Part shown: positions 11,301 to 23,045 of the stretch, piece by piece
Layout of the letters: every line of letters begins with the position of its first letter
How positions within the stretch are numbered: position 1 is the stretch's first letter
Origin: Prionace glauca
Lineage: Eukaryota > Chordata > Chondrichthyes > Carcharhiniformes > Carcharhinidae
Assembly: GCA_037974335.1 (NCBI GenBank)
Contig: CM075724.1
Coordinates: 63,142,470 to 63,206,469 of the forward strand
DNA length: 64,000 nucleotides
Direction of reading: 5' to 3'
Notes under the pieces: generated by a model
Databases searched by the model: none
Seen by the model: the letters and a program-made list of their open reading frames with translations, nothing else
Told to the model about the DNA's origin: nothing
Program-made: the position numbers and the translations under genes

Positions 11301-12613
11301 GCTCCAAATACAAATTAGTGCCGCTGCTGGAAATATGAAACGATTATCCGACATCTGAAGAATAATCACGACCTGAAAAGTTGTCTGAATTTTTCTTCAC
11401 ATAGGTATTACCAGAGCCCCTTAACATTTCCACGTTTTCCGTGCTTATTTAATATTATATTTGAAGTGAACAGACACGAGTGAAAGTTCTACGTGTTATC
11501 TGAACTTAAATTCTAATCGTATTCATTTGAAACTTTAACCATTTAGGCAATACGACATAGTTCAGCGAATGAACCCAAGGAATCTTCAACAAACTGCAGA
11601 TAAATTTCTTTTAAAGTCAGGGCGGGAATTGACGAGCGTGGTAGGGCTTTTGCATCTCAGTTCAGATTTTGGGCATACACTAAATCTCTTTGCAGCAGTT
11701 TACGGGACCGTTCGGCCCATCGATGGGCGGATCGAACACGTAAAATCGCGCAATGGGACAGATTACGTCGATTTCTGGCCTCAGGTATTTTTACAAGAAC
11801 TCGATTTCGTGCGAGATCAACCTCTCGCCGGAAATGAGCGAGAGGCTGAATAATTTATCTGAATATACTTAAATGTGAATTTACATTTTAGCGAGCCCGA
11901 CGCTCAATCGTCCGTGCTCACTTGCCTCTCTAGACTCATGGGAAAGGTTATCTCTGGCGAGGAAAATATCTGCAGCCCATGAACTTGGAACAGTTCGATT
12001 GGCCTCGCTGGTAGAATTAGAGGCTATTGAGGCACCTTCCCCAAGCCAAGGGCAACGGGGAAGGAGGAGGGGTGCCCTTTGGGCAGTGCTAGCCTGCATC
12101 AGGAACTCTCCCGCTTTTCCACTAGTTGGACAATCAGAATCATTCTCGTAAAATTCCTCCGGCTGTCTCTGTTCTCTCACTGTAATTTGTTTCCCTCTGT
12201 GCAGCGGCACTTGCTGTGCAACTTGCTCAGTGAAAGCTTCTCCCTTTTAACTTATTCCAAGTCGCAACCCACATAGTGAACAATGTTGTTGTGACTGGCC
12301 TAACTACGGCAAGGCTAATATTCAATTGGCTTAAGACGTGCGTAATTGGTGTGTGATTGGTGAAAGAGAATATGATCAGTTTCTAATTGATTTCTTGAAA
12401 ATGATACAATTTCCCATTTTTCAATGATTGTTCCTCTTATAAATGACAGAAACGTTAAATTTAATTGATCTCAGACCCAAAAGTAGAAGTCCAGCATGGA
12501 TCACTGACTTTTAATGGAGAAAGAGGTGATAAAATAAATGGGGGAGACGAGAATTAAAAGGGATCAAATTCCGAAAAATGTAACAATATTTTTCTGTTGA
12601 CACCATTGTTTTC
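8386..12613. other. Long unclassified intergenic stretch
   Basis: No gene recognised. Minor features: a degraded CR1-tail-like piece (10312-10500, listed separately); a short fragment common in shark repeats at about 10755-10830 (CAGATTTTCAGCATC type); and a CpG-containing unclassified block at 11600-12130 with GCCGGAAATGAGCGAGAGG. Open frames at 11569-11853 and 11881-12210 have no recognisable domain. Confidence 0.35.
10312..10500 (-). mobile_element. Degraded CR1 3'-end remnant (probable)
   Basis: On the minus strand this resembles the 3' UTR of old shark CR1 copies: AAGGCTATTCAACCTTTCGG, then TCTTGGCTGATCCATTCCTG. Short, diverged and without coding content. Confidence 0.4.
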
Positions 12614-13900
12614 TGTGCACACGGATGAATACGGATATAGATAGGTTGGTAGATTGGGCAGATAGATGGCAGATGGAATTTAATCCTGACAAATGCGAGA
12701 TGATGCATTTTGGAAGGAATAATGCAGGGAGGAGTTATGTGATAAAAGGTAGACCGATTAAGAGTACAGAGATACAGAGGGACCTGGCAGTGCAGGTGCA
12801 CAACTCTCTGAAGGTGTCGACACAGGTAGGGAAGGTTGTGAAGAAAGCTTATGGAATGCTAGCCTTTATAGGAAGGGGTATAGAGTATAAGAGCTGCCGT
12901 CTAATGCTTCAGGTGTACAGAACGTTGGTTAGACCACATTTGGAGTACTGCGTCCAGTTCTGGTTACCTTACTACCGGAAGGACATGGAGACCCTGGAGA
13001 GGGTGCAGAGGAGGTTTACCAGGATGTTGCCTGGCATGGAAGGATTGAGTAACGAGGAAAGGTTGGAGAAAGACGGAGATTAAGGGGTGATATGATAGAG
13101 GTATATGAAATACTGAAGGGAATAGATAGAGTAAACAATGGTAGACTTTTCCCTAGATTGGGGGCAATTACGAGACGTCACGATCTAAGGGTGAAGGGGG
13201 AGAAGTATAATTTGGATATGAGAGGGAGGTTTTTCACGCAGAGGGTCGTAGGGGTATGGAACGCACTACTGAGTAGGGTAGTGGAGGCAGGCACGTTGGA
13301 CTTGTTTAAGGTTTACTTAGACAGACACATGAGTGAAGTAAGGATGGAGGGTTATAGTAGAGGGTATTAAATAGGATCAGAGCCTCGGGACGACACCGGA
13401 AATGGAGTTTTATATGTTAACGTATTGTCTTTTTATTCCACAGGGTCGGTCCACCTTGTTGTCAAACGAGGGGCATGCACACGGTGGGTCATGCGTGGGC
13501 TGCTCTTGGAGGTTCCGGGAATGGCCTCGTACTTCGTGTCGTTGTGTGTGCTTAATCCTGGACCAGCAGATGGGCACCGCAGCAGCTCAGTGACTATCAC
13601 TGCTAGCTGTACAGATACATGGATTTGGGCCTGTGTCTGTGTGAGTTTGCGCATTCTCCCTGTGGTCGTGTGGGTTTCCTCCGGGCGCTCCGATTTCCTC
13701 CCACAGCCCAAAGATCTGCTGTTAGGCTGATTGGTTTTACCAGATTGACACTATTCTCCCCTGAATCTGGCTACATTAGGGATTCCACTCACATACACAC
13801 AGGGCGGGGTAGGTGTGGGAAGATGCGGCGGCGCGGGCTCGTTGGGCCGCAGGGCCTGTTTCCCATGCTGGGATGTTCTTTGTTCTTTGTACCCAGTTTT
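12614..13900 (+). mobile_element. CR1-clade LINE, 5'-truncated, with SINE-like 3' UTR
   Basis: Two consecutive frames (12625-13083 and 13092-13370) encode the C-terminal RT region: WADRWQMEFNPDKCEMMHFG, LVRPHLEYCVQFW, FTRMLPGMEG and the final part ending GYSRGY. A single small frame change separates them. Downstream, 13395-13900 is the family's 3' UTR. It includes a block resembling the HER SINE body (GTTTGCGCATTCTCCCTGTG, CCTCCGGGCGCTCCGATTTC, CTCCCACAGCCCAAAGAT) and ends in TTCTTTGTTCTTTG repeats. The same 3' UTR follows the CR1 copies at 16.4 and 47.7 kb. Confidence 0.9.
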
Positions 13901-14869
13901 TGTCTCCTTTCAGCGACAAGGTAGTAGCTACACATAATCTTTTGTTATCTTCAGTTCATTGGTGGATATTCATATTATTGATAATAATGCATTTGGTCAT
14001 GTGATCAGCCTGCGATCGGCTGAAAATAATATTAGCTTCCTTCTATTTGAACAAAGACCAGGGTTTAGATAAAGTGAACATCTTGCTCTGTGTGATAGTG
14101 TAGTACGTTGTGGATATAGTATACGCTTAACATTTCTCTCCGTGTAAACCATGATGTGCTGCAATTGGTCACAGTGTCAACAAGCACAGTTTTTCCTAAA
14201 GACGCTACTGGTTAAAAAAAGCCTAAGGATCTGCGAAAATATTTCGTCAGATAATTTTGCAAGGTGTATTTGTATAAAAATGCCTGTTCCAAAACTTTGT
14301 GATTGATTTGCAATGATTATTCTTTCGAAAAGTGGTAGCCGCTCCATATTTGCTTGATTGCAGACGAATGGTATTATAAATCTTCACATACCCATATGTC
14401 TATATGTGCATACTAATTATGTAAGTAGCTTCAGTTTGATGCATCAGATCATGGTCGGGGCTATATTTTCTGCTTTTAGAAGCGGTTCTGCATCGCTTTA
14501 TCCAGTAGGGAGGTAGGTTAATTAAGACAATTTTGGGAAAATTCTGTTAATTTGTTAAGACACAAAGTGTCGATTGGGTTCACTAAGCATTGATCTGTGG
14601 CATGTAAACTCCTTGGAGTGGCAATCACCCGCGGATTCCCACTCTGGAAGGATTTACCCTCGTTGTAATTCCAAAGCCACTGTCTCGCCCCGTCATTCGT
14701 CTCTCAGCACTGGTGAGACAGGTGCACAGGCAAAGGAAGGCACGCTCCTTTCTGGGCACAAGCCAATCTTGTGATTTCACGGTCTGATTTTAATTATCTG
14801 TCGTTCTCCTCCCGGTCAACCCGATTCACATCCTGCCTCATAATGATTCCCAGTCTGCCTCATAATGAT
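13901..14869. other. Unclassified sequence
   Basis: AT-rich, no gene or repeat family recognised. A few short frames without domains. Confidence 0.35.
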
Positions 14870-15260
14870 CATAACCTGTTCCATGCTCCTCCCGATCAAT
14901 ATCACGCAGCGGCTAACCTGCTACACATCTGCAATCTGTCAACAATTATTGATGAAGCTGACCACATTTATTCCACAGCCTCTTACCATGGCCCAAATGA
15001 ATATCTATACAATTGCGTGGTTCCATTCTTCTATTATTGATTTCTAAGCTGAGAATTACAATCGATGATTTCTCTCCTCCTTCCAGTAGTTCTGCTATTG
15101 TCTCCCAAAGAAGGTACTCTGGCCTTGTGCTTATTTTCAACTATATGCTTCCCCTCTGAGATCTCATCCTAATACAGTGTTAGCTTTTACATCTATCTTG
15201 ATGACACACAGCTGTACCTCACCACAGCCTCTCTCAATGCTTCCCCATCCCCAAATTTTC
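14870..15260 (+). mobile_element. Degraded L2/Rex-like LINE reverse-transcriptase fragment
   Basis: The plus strand reads, in broken frames, as a non-LTR RT: an LLSP.EGTL-like block near 15090, then the palm motif YLDDTQLYLTT at about 15187-15219. This matches the Y.DDTQLY active-site form seen in fish L2/Rex-type LINEs rather than the FADDTK form of the CR1 copies here. Strongly decayed. Confidence 0.5.
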
Positions 15261-15589
15261 ACAATAATTGTACAACCTCCAGTAGTGGACAACATAATCC
15301 TGCAACTAAATATTAGGAGGTCCAATTCGTTTGTATTTGGTCTGCACGCTATCCGGCCCCGTGTCTTTCTCACTTGCAAGTGTTTAGGGTTGATTAGGAA
15401 TGTCTAAAATTGTTCTTATATTTCACCGTGAAATATCTTTCCGATTAGAAATCCGTGCCATCAGTAAGACCATCAGTTTTAACTCGTAGCATTTCCTGAC
15501 TCAATTGCTGCTCCAGCAGATTTACTTCCAAATCTTCATCCGTGTGCTTTTTACCTCTGAATTTAATTCCATCAATGCATTCATTGGCG
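15261..15589. other. Unclassified sequence between LINE and Penelope pieces
   Basis: No domain seen. It may include further decayed retroelement sequence. Confidence 0.3.
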
Positions 15590-16245
15590 ACCTCATGCGA
15601 CTCGGGAAACCTTGTCTGTTTGATACGCTGCAAAAAAGGGTGTCCCGGTGCATGGCACATTGACGAGATCATGCAGGCACGAAGACAATGGATGAATGGA
15701 CACTACTCGACAATCACCAGGCAGGCGTGTTCCCTTCCTGTTGGAGAACACTTGAGCAGTCGAGGGCATTCAGCCTCTGATCTTCAAGTAAGCGTACTCC
15801 AAGGCAGCCTTCAACACACATGACAACGCAGAATCACCGAGAAGGAACTGACAGCCAAGTTTCGCGTATATGAGCATGGCCTCAACCGGTCATGGGTTCA
15901 GACTCACTATCTGTAACACCGCCTACCCTCCACCCTCCCCCCACCCCCCGACTTGTCTGGACTTGCAAAATGTCGCTAGCTGTCCTGGCTTGAGGCAATT
16001 CACACCTCTTAAATCTCTACTTAACACCCTCTCTGCCCGCATTCTCTGCACCTGTAAAGGCTTGATTACCTGTTAAGAATCGCATTCCAACCATTATCTT
16101 GCAAATTGAGCCTGTGTCTCTCTACGCCTTATTCGGGAACCCAATCCTCCATTTGCCTGTTGAAGGAGCAGCGTTCTGAAAGCTCATGCAACACAATGAG
16201 CCTGTATTGGACTTTAACCCGGTGTTGTGAGACTTTTTACTGTTT
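15590..16245 (+). mobile_element. Penelope-like element (PLE), 3' part with GIY-YIG endonuclease
   Basis: The plus strand encodes LVCLIRCKKGCPGAWHID, QWMNGHYSTITRQ and SLPVGEHLSSRGHSASDLQV. These are the GIY-YIG endonuclease C-terminus typical of Penelope-like retroelements and are homologous to the better preserved copies at 34-35 kb. After the frame the element runs through a 3' region and ends with CCCGGTGTTGTGAGACTTTT, the shared terminus of this family. An old, broken copy. Confidence 0.75.
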
Positions 16246-16357
16246 TAATTCCATTTATTTGAAGCTTTTCGCCATGTAAACGTCTGAAGCACTTTTGTCA
16301 TCCAATTCAGATTTCTGCAGCATCCGCAATTTGAAATGATCCTGTATTGGTGGCCCT

Positions 16358-19300
16358 AACTTAGAACAAAGAACAAAGAACAAAGAACAAAGAACAACAC
16401 AGCACGGGAAACAGGCCCTTCGGCCTAACGAGCCCGCACCGCCGTCCCATTATGTCAGTGACCTATTCATGATTTTAGTCTACGCCTAATGTGCGAGGAT
16501 CAGGGAGGTCCAATATAGGGACAATTTGTTACCCAATCAATCAGCCTAAAAGCACATCTTTGGGATGTGGGAGGAAACCGGACCACCCGGAGGAAACCCA
16601 CGCAACCACGGGGAGAACGCGCAAACTCCCACAGACACAGGCCCAAATCCATGTGTCTGCACATGGATAGTCTCTGAGCTGTCATGTTGCCCTTGAGATG
16701 GTCCAGTTTAAGCACACTAACGACATGAAGCAACAGGCAACTCCCGAAGCAACATCCAAGAGCAGCCCACTACAACCTGCCGCATGCATGCCCCTTGCTG
16801 GTCAACAAGGTGGACTTAAATGCCTGTGGAGACAAAAAATTCATTATTAAACAGGCAAAGACTGTAACATCCCTGAGGCAAAAACGGAATCCCAAGACTA
16901 CAATGTTTAGTAAGGCCTCCTATATCCCCCAATATGTAGACCGCTCATGTGGCTGTCTAAGTGACTCTTAAACAACCCTCGCGTGCCTGCTTCCACCACC
17001 TTACTCGGCAGTGCATTCCACACCCCCACTACCCTTTGCGTGAGAAACTGCCCTCTAATATTTGTCTTATACCTAGCCCCCCTCACCCTAAGCCCGTGAC
17101 CCCTCGTTCTATCCATTTCTAATAGCGGAAAAAGCTTACCACCATTTACTCTATCTATCCCCTTCATAATCTTATAAACCTCTATTAGATCCCCCCTCAG
17201 CCGACGTCTCTCAAGGGAAAACAGCCCAAGTTCGTTCAATCTTTCCTCGTAAGACAGCCCTTCCATACCAGGCAGCATCCTGGTAAATCTCCTCTGCACT
17301 CTCTCCAGGATCTCTACATCTTTCCGGTAGTACGGCGACCAGAACTGGACGCAGTACTCCAAGTGAGGCCTAACCAACGTTCTATACAACTGCAACATCA
17401 GACTCCTACTCTTATATTCTATACCCCTTCCTATGAAGGCTAACATACCATACGCTTTCCTCATCACATTCTGCACCTGCACCGACACCTTCAGGGACTT
17501 GTGCACTTGCACCCCTCGGGTCTCTTTATACTCCGGATAGTTCTACCTTTTATCGTATAACTCCCCTCCACATTATTCCGGCCAAAGTGCATCACCTCGC
17601 ATTTCTCCGGATTAAATTCCATTTTGCCATCTATCTGCCCAATCTACCAGCCTGTCTATGTCCTGTTGCATTGCCAGGCACTGCTCCTCAGTACCCGCCA
17701 ATCCAACCATCTTAGTGTCATCAGCAAATTTGCTGATCACACCACCTACCCCCTCTTCCAAGTCATTAATATATACTACAAATAGAAGAGGTCCTAGTAC
17801 CGAGCCCTGCGGCACACCACTGGTGACAGACCTCCAATTGGAAAAGGAGTCTTCCACGACTACCCCTGTCTCCTCCTCCCAAGCCAGTTCTCTACCCATC
17901 TACATACCTGGCCTTGTATCCCATGAGCCTTCACCTTTTCTATCAGTCTACCATGAGGGACCTTGTCAAATGCCTTACCGAAATCCATATAGACGACATC
18001 AACGGCTTCTCCTTCGTCAACCTTTTTTGTCACCTCTTCAAAAAATTCCACTAGATTCATAAGGCACGACCTCCCTGTAACGAAGCCATGCTGCGTATCC
18101 CTGATCAGATTGCAGCGCTCCAGAGGTTCATACATCCTATCCTTGAGGATCCTCTCCATTAGCTTGCCTACAACTGAAGTCAAGCTCACCGGCCTATAAT
18201 TCCCTGGGTTATCCCTCTGACCCTTTTTAAACAAGGGTACATTTGCAATCCGCCAATCCTCTGCGACCTCACCTGTGTCCAAAGAAGAGACAAAGATTTG
18301 CGTCAGAGGCCCAGCAATTTCATCCCTCACCTCCCTTAGCAGCCTGGGATAGATGCCATCAGGCCCCAGAGATTTATCCGTCTTTATACTGTCTAAAAGT
18401 CCCAACACCTCTTCCCTCGTGACGACTATTTCCCTCAACGGATCCTCAAACTCCTCAAGCACAGCACTAGACATCAGGCCCCTCTCCTGCGTGAATACCG
18501 ACGCAAAATATTCATTCAAGATCTCCCTCATTCCCCCAGGCTCCAAGCATAGTTCCCCTCCTCTGTCCCTGAGAGGACCAATCTTCCCTCTAACCATCCT
18601 TTTGTTTCTAACATAGGAGTAAAATGCTTTAGGATTTTTCTTAATCCTACCCGCCAAAGCCATTTCGTGGCCCCCTTTTGCCTTTCTGATGCCCCTTTTA
18701 AGTTCTCTCCTACATTCTTTGTATTCTTCTAACGCTATCTCTGTCCTCAAATGCCTAGATATAATGTACGCCTCCCTCTTCCTCCTGACCAGGTCCTCAA
18801 TACCCCTAGTTACCCACGGCTCTCTAACCCTACCCTTCCCATCCTTCCTCTTGACCGGCACATCTCTTTCTTGCAAAGATTTTAGTTTTGCGTTGAGAGA
18901 CTCCCACATACCCAGCGTCGACCTGCCATCAAACAGCTTACCCCAGTCCGTATCTTTAAGATCCTGCCGAATCCGGTTGTATCTAGCCCTCCCCCAGTTT
19001 AACACCCTCCCCTTAGGACAGGCTTCATCTTTATCCATTAATATCTTAAACCAGACAGAGTTGTGGTCACTGTTAGCCACATGCTCTCCTACTTCAACGT
19101 CAACCACCTGCCCAGGCTCATTCCCCAGAACCAAGTCCAGCCCCTCTCTGGTCGGGCTATCCACATACTGCTCCAGGGATCCTTCCATTACACACTGTAC
19201 AAATTCCTCCCCGTCAGCACCCTCTGATCTCGGCACCTTCCAATCTACCCCGGGGAGATTAAAATCTCCCACTACCACCACCCTATTCTTCCTGCACTTA

Positions 19301-20645
19301 TCTAGAATGTCCCTGCTTATCCCTTCTTCCACAGCCCACGGGCTGTTGGGCGGTCTGTAGTACACTCCCAACATAGTAACATCTCCCTTCCTATTCCTCA
19401 ACTCCGCCCATAGCGACTCGATTCCTATATCCTCTATACCTCCCTCCCTCTGCACTGCTATGATGCAATCCCTAACTAACAACGCCACTCCTCCACCTCT
19501 CAGCGACCCACCCCTATCACGCCTGAAACACTTATACCCAGGAACATTCAACTGCCAGTCCTGCCCTTCCTTTAAACTAGTCTCTGTCACCGCCACCACT
19601 TCCAACTTCCTTTCGAACATTAATGCCTTCAGTTCATCAGTTTTGCCAGTCACACTCCTAGCATTGAAACACATGCACCGAATACCCTCAGAAACAATCC
19701 GATCCTTCTTCTTACCCTCCGGGTTTACCCTATCCCCAATCCCAGTTCCGTCCACTTCCCCACCCCCCCCCCCCGCCTCCATATTAGTTTAAATCCTGCC
19801 GAAACACTCCAGCTAACCTTCCAGCTAAGATATGCATGCCCTTCTCATTAACTGTACCCCATCCCTCTTGTATATTTGCCTCTCTTTCATGAAGACTTCC
19901 CAGTGGTCTACGAATCTAAAACCCTCTGCCCTACACCAATCCTTCAACCACGCATTTAGTTGGAGTATCTCATTATTTCTAGCCCTGCTAGCCCCAGGCA
20001 CCGGCAGCAGCCCAGAGAACGCCACCCTGGAGACCCTAAATTTCAGCCTAGCCCCCAACTCCCTGAACTGCCGACGTATGTCCCCCCCTGCACTTTGTTC
20101 CTACGTCCTTCTCTCCTACGTGCACTATCACATCAGACTCAGTCCCTCCACCCTTCAAAATTCCCTCTACCCTTTCTGAAACATCCTGTACCCCTGCTCC
20201 AGGGAGGCAGACTACCATCCTGGAGTCCCACTTTTGCCCACAGAACCGCCTGTCAATCCCTTTGACTTTCCCATCCCCTACCACTATCTCACACCCTGCA
20301 CTCTTCCCTTCCCACCGAGGTATTCTGATCTCCCTCCCTTGCCTTCTCTACCCCAGCTATCACCCCACCCTTGATATTCCGGGGTAATTCCTCTGGAGCG
20401 GTCCTAGTGCCATGACTCTTTTTTCTTTTCGCTCTTCCTAACTGTAACCCATCCATCTCTCCTCCTAGGTCCTGGTATCTGCTCAGTGTTACTGTCCCTA
20501 TCCATTATTTCCTCATTTTCACTAACTAAAAACATATCCTCCAGCCTCAGTCACTAACTTCATTAGTGACGTTCCTAAATTGTGGCATTCTCTCCCTAAT
20601 CCATTCCACCTGCGTAATGTAGGGTTCCAAGCGAAGGTAACAAGA
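16358..20645 (-). mobile_element. CR1-clade LINE, near full length, ORF1 plus ORF2 (minus orientation)
   Basis: The 3' end (left) is an (AGAACAA)n tail at 16363-16397 followed by the SINE-like 3' UTR (to about 16890). ORF2 is read in three consecutive frames: 19782-17860, 17899-17612 and 17512-16907. The first holds the apurinic-type endonuclease (FNARSVTGKTDEL, VTETSLKEGQDW, VVVGDFNLPGVDW, NSDHNSVWF) and the start of RT (SLGPDGIYPRLL, YRPVSLTSVVGKLMERIL, VYMDFGKAFDKVPHGRL). The second holds VPQGSVLGPLLFVVYINDLE and SKFADDTKMV, and the third the C-terminal block. Upstream, 20284-19825 encodes ORF1 with an SGNH-esterase-like region (RMVVCLPGA, VHVG, SGLLPVPGASRARNNEI). About two frame changes break ORF2. 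Confidence 0.92.
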
Positions 20646-21439
20646 AACTATCTAACTTTAAAGAGGCCATAGCCTTTTGCTGCACTAGCACTGATACTCG
20701 CGAAACTATAGCAGTTGTTATACAAGACTAGCTCGTTTTCAGGGTGTTGGAATCAACAGATAAATGTCTTCTGTTGCATCAGAGATAAGCTAAAGAGGCG
20801 TATTCCTTAATTAGCTTTCCAAACCCACGCGCCCATATCAATATTTAGCAATACGCGTTAGCAATAGCAGAACAAACCCACCAGCACTTCAGCTTATCGT
20901 TTCAATGTGTTGACCTTTCCATTGCTGTTCGTGAGTCCCTACTTTGAATATTAAAAATCTTGCCGGTCCGAGGAAGGTATCATAGAGAGATTTCAATGTT
21001 CACAGCCAACGTTGCTATGGAGCGAGCACGTCAGCTTCCTGTTAATGTTCTGGAGCAAAACATTAATCTGGGCACTACTGTTGATCAATTTGAGCATTTT
21101 CACTCCCAGTGTGCATTGCTGTTTCTTTATAGATAAAAACTAATCTAGATATCTGCCTGAATGCAGAAAGCCAACATATGCTCCCACTTGCATTCGAAGA
21201 TCCTTTGTCAAAAAGCATCCATAGCCACTTGTAATTGCCATGTACGTTCGAGTCACCATATTTCCTTCTTTTTATGTGTTTGCATATAACCTTTTCAGAA
21301 CATCTTTAGAATCATCATTACTGTGTTTCTTAAAGGGAATGCAAACTTCTCAAAAGAGTCATTTATAATCGTCCAGTTATGTAGTGGGAAATATATTTGA
21401 ACGTATTATTGATTCCCAAGTCCCATTTTATGGAGAGAT
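20646..21439. other. Unclassified sequence
   Basis: No gene or repeat recognised. Confidence 0.35.
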
Positions 21440-21800
21440 CTGGCAGGAAGGTCGATGCCCAGTGGACGAGGAATGCAGGAATCCTGAGTAATGCTCTGAG
21501 GCCTCGGGTTCGATTCCCACTGTGGCCCATGAGGAACTTTGAATTCAATTGAAAAATCTGGAATTGAAAAGTCGAATGATGATCAAGAAAGCATTGTCGT
21601 AAAAAAAACACGCTGGTTCTCTAATGCCCTTCAGGGAATGAAGTGTGCCATCATTTCCATGCCTGGCTTAAATGCGACTTCAGAAACACAGCAATGCATT
21701 TGACTTTTAACTGCCCTCTGAAATGGCCTAGTAGGGCACTTAGAAGGGCAACACATGCTGGTCTGGTCAGCAATGCCTACATCCTAACAGAAAAATTATA
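21440..21800 (+). mobile_element. tRNA-derived shark SINE (second family), plus orientation
   Basis: A B-box-like GGTTCGATTCCCAC lies near 21508, followed by the family body: GAATTCAATTGAAAAATCTG, ACGCTGGTTCTCTAATGCCC, ACAGCAATGCATTTGACT, CCTCTGAAATGGCCTAG and AGGGCAACACATGCTGG. The 5' head is poorly conserved. Confidence 0.7.
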
Positions 21801-21809
21801 TCCGTGATC

Positions 21810-23045
21810 AGTAATGATAGGCAATAACATTTCCTTCATGATTATCCTCACCACCAGTGCCCCGCAAGGTTGTGTCCTAAGCCCACTACTTTGCTCCTTA
21901 TATATCTGTGAGCGTTTGGTCAAATTCTCCTCCAACTCGATTTTCACGTTTGCTTATGAAACCAGCATAGTGGTCGGATCTTAAACAATGATGAGACAGA
22001 ATGCAGGATCCACTGAATTGGAGCAACAACAATAATCCTTCCCTCAATGTTAGTCAAACGAAGGAGAGAGCCATAGACTTCAGGAAGCTTCATGGAGAAC
22101 ATGCCCCTCTCGACAGCAACAAGCATGAAGTGGAAATCATTGAGAGTTTCAAGTTTTTCGGTGTCTAAATCGCCAATAACCTATCTTAGACACTTGACAC
22201 AGACGATATAGCTAAGAAAGCCCACCAACACCTCTACGTTCTCAGGGGCCTAAGGAAATTCGCCATGTCTGCTTCATCTCTCACCAAATTTTACAGATAC
22301 ACAAGAGAAAGCAACATTTCTGGATATATCACAACTTGGTATGGCTCCTGCTCTGACCAAGACCTCAAGACTCTACAATGGCCCATGAACGAAACCCAGT
22401 CCATCAGGTAAACTAGCCTTCCATTGACTCTGTATACACTTCTCCCTGCCACGGAAAAGTACAATAAAAAGTCTGGCAACACCAGGTTTTAGTCCAACCT
22501 ATTTATTTGATAATATACTCACAAGCTTTCGGGGTTAGCCCCTTCATCAGGTGAATGGAGAGTTCTGGCCTCAGACAGAGCACATAAAGCATATATGCTC
22601 TGTCTGAGGCCAGAACTCTCCATTCACCTGACGAAGAGGCTAACCCCGAAAGCTTGTGAGTATATTATCAAATAAATAGGTTGGACTAAAACCTGGTGTT
22701 GTCAGACTTTTTACTGTGTTTACGCCAGTACAACGCCGGCATACCCACATCACGGAAAAGTAGCCAGCATAATCAACGGTCCTATGCATCCCGGATGCAC
22801 GCTCTTCACATTTTTCCACTTGGAAAAAGGTACAAAAGTATAAGGTCATCTTCCAAACGGCTCGAGATCAGCTTCTTCCCTACTGCCATCGGATCTTTGA
22901 ATAGACCTATCTTATATTAAGTTGATCTTCCTCGATAGCCTAGATAGGACTGTGACGCTACATTCTGAAGCGTTATGCTTTGTCTCTACAGGAACAACAC
23001 ACAATGCTTTTCATTATATACTAATATATGTGACAATAAAAGATT
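21810..23045 (+). mobile_element. L2-like LINE, 3' part, split by a foldback element
   Basis: The plus strand reads in broken frames as the C-terminal RT region of an L2/Rex-type LINE. Blocks include PQGCVLSPLLCSLYI at about 21860, a later RGLRKFAMSASSLTKFYR-like block at about 22245-22300, TTWYGSCSDQDLKTLQW, and SKRLEISFFPTAIGSLNR after the insertion. It ends with the 3' tail TATGTGACAATAAAAG. The continuous LINE sequence is interrupted at 22450-22762 by a foldback element with a 12-bp target-site duplication. Confidence 0.75.
22450..22762. mobile_element. Foldback element derived from Penelope-like termini, with 12-bp TSD
   Basis: The element proper is 22462-22750. Its two arms (about 22463-22580 and 22592-22724) are near-perfect reverse complements and carry the same terminal sequence as the PLE at 34-35 kb (AAAAAGTCTG.CAACACC and AGCTTTCG). 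It is flanked by an exact direct repeat CACGGAAAAGTA at 22450-22461 and 22751-22762. The right side alone carries an extra terminal stretch, GTGTTTACGCCAGT through CGCCGGCATACCCACAT. No coding content, so it is non-autonomous. Confidence 0.85.

Noticed and set aside
11569-12210. Frames of 94 and 109 codons on opposite strands
   Set aside because: No recognisable family, no splice context. They lie in a CpG-containing repeat-like block.
13402-13924. Several overlapping plus and minus frames
   Set aside because: They lie in the 3' UTR of a CR1 copy and contain SINE-like DNA. Not genes.
17658-20265. Plus-strand frames of 88-223 codons rich in Ser/Pro/Leu
   Set aside because: They are antisense shadows of the CR1 ORF1/ORF2 on the minus strand.
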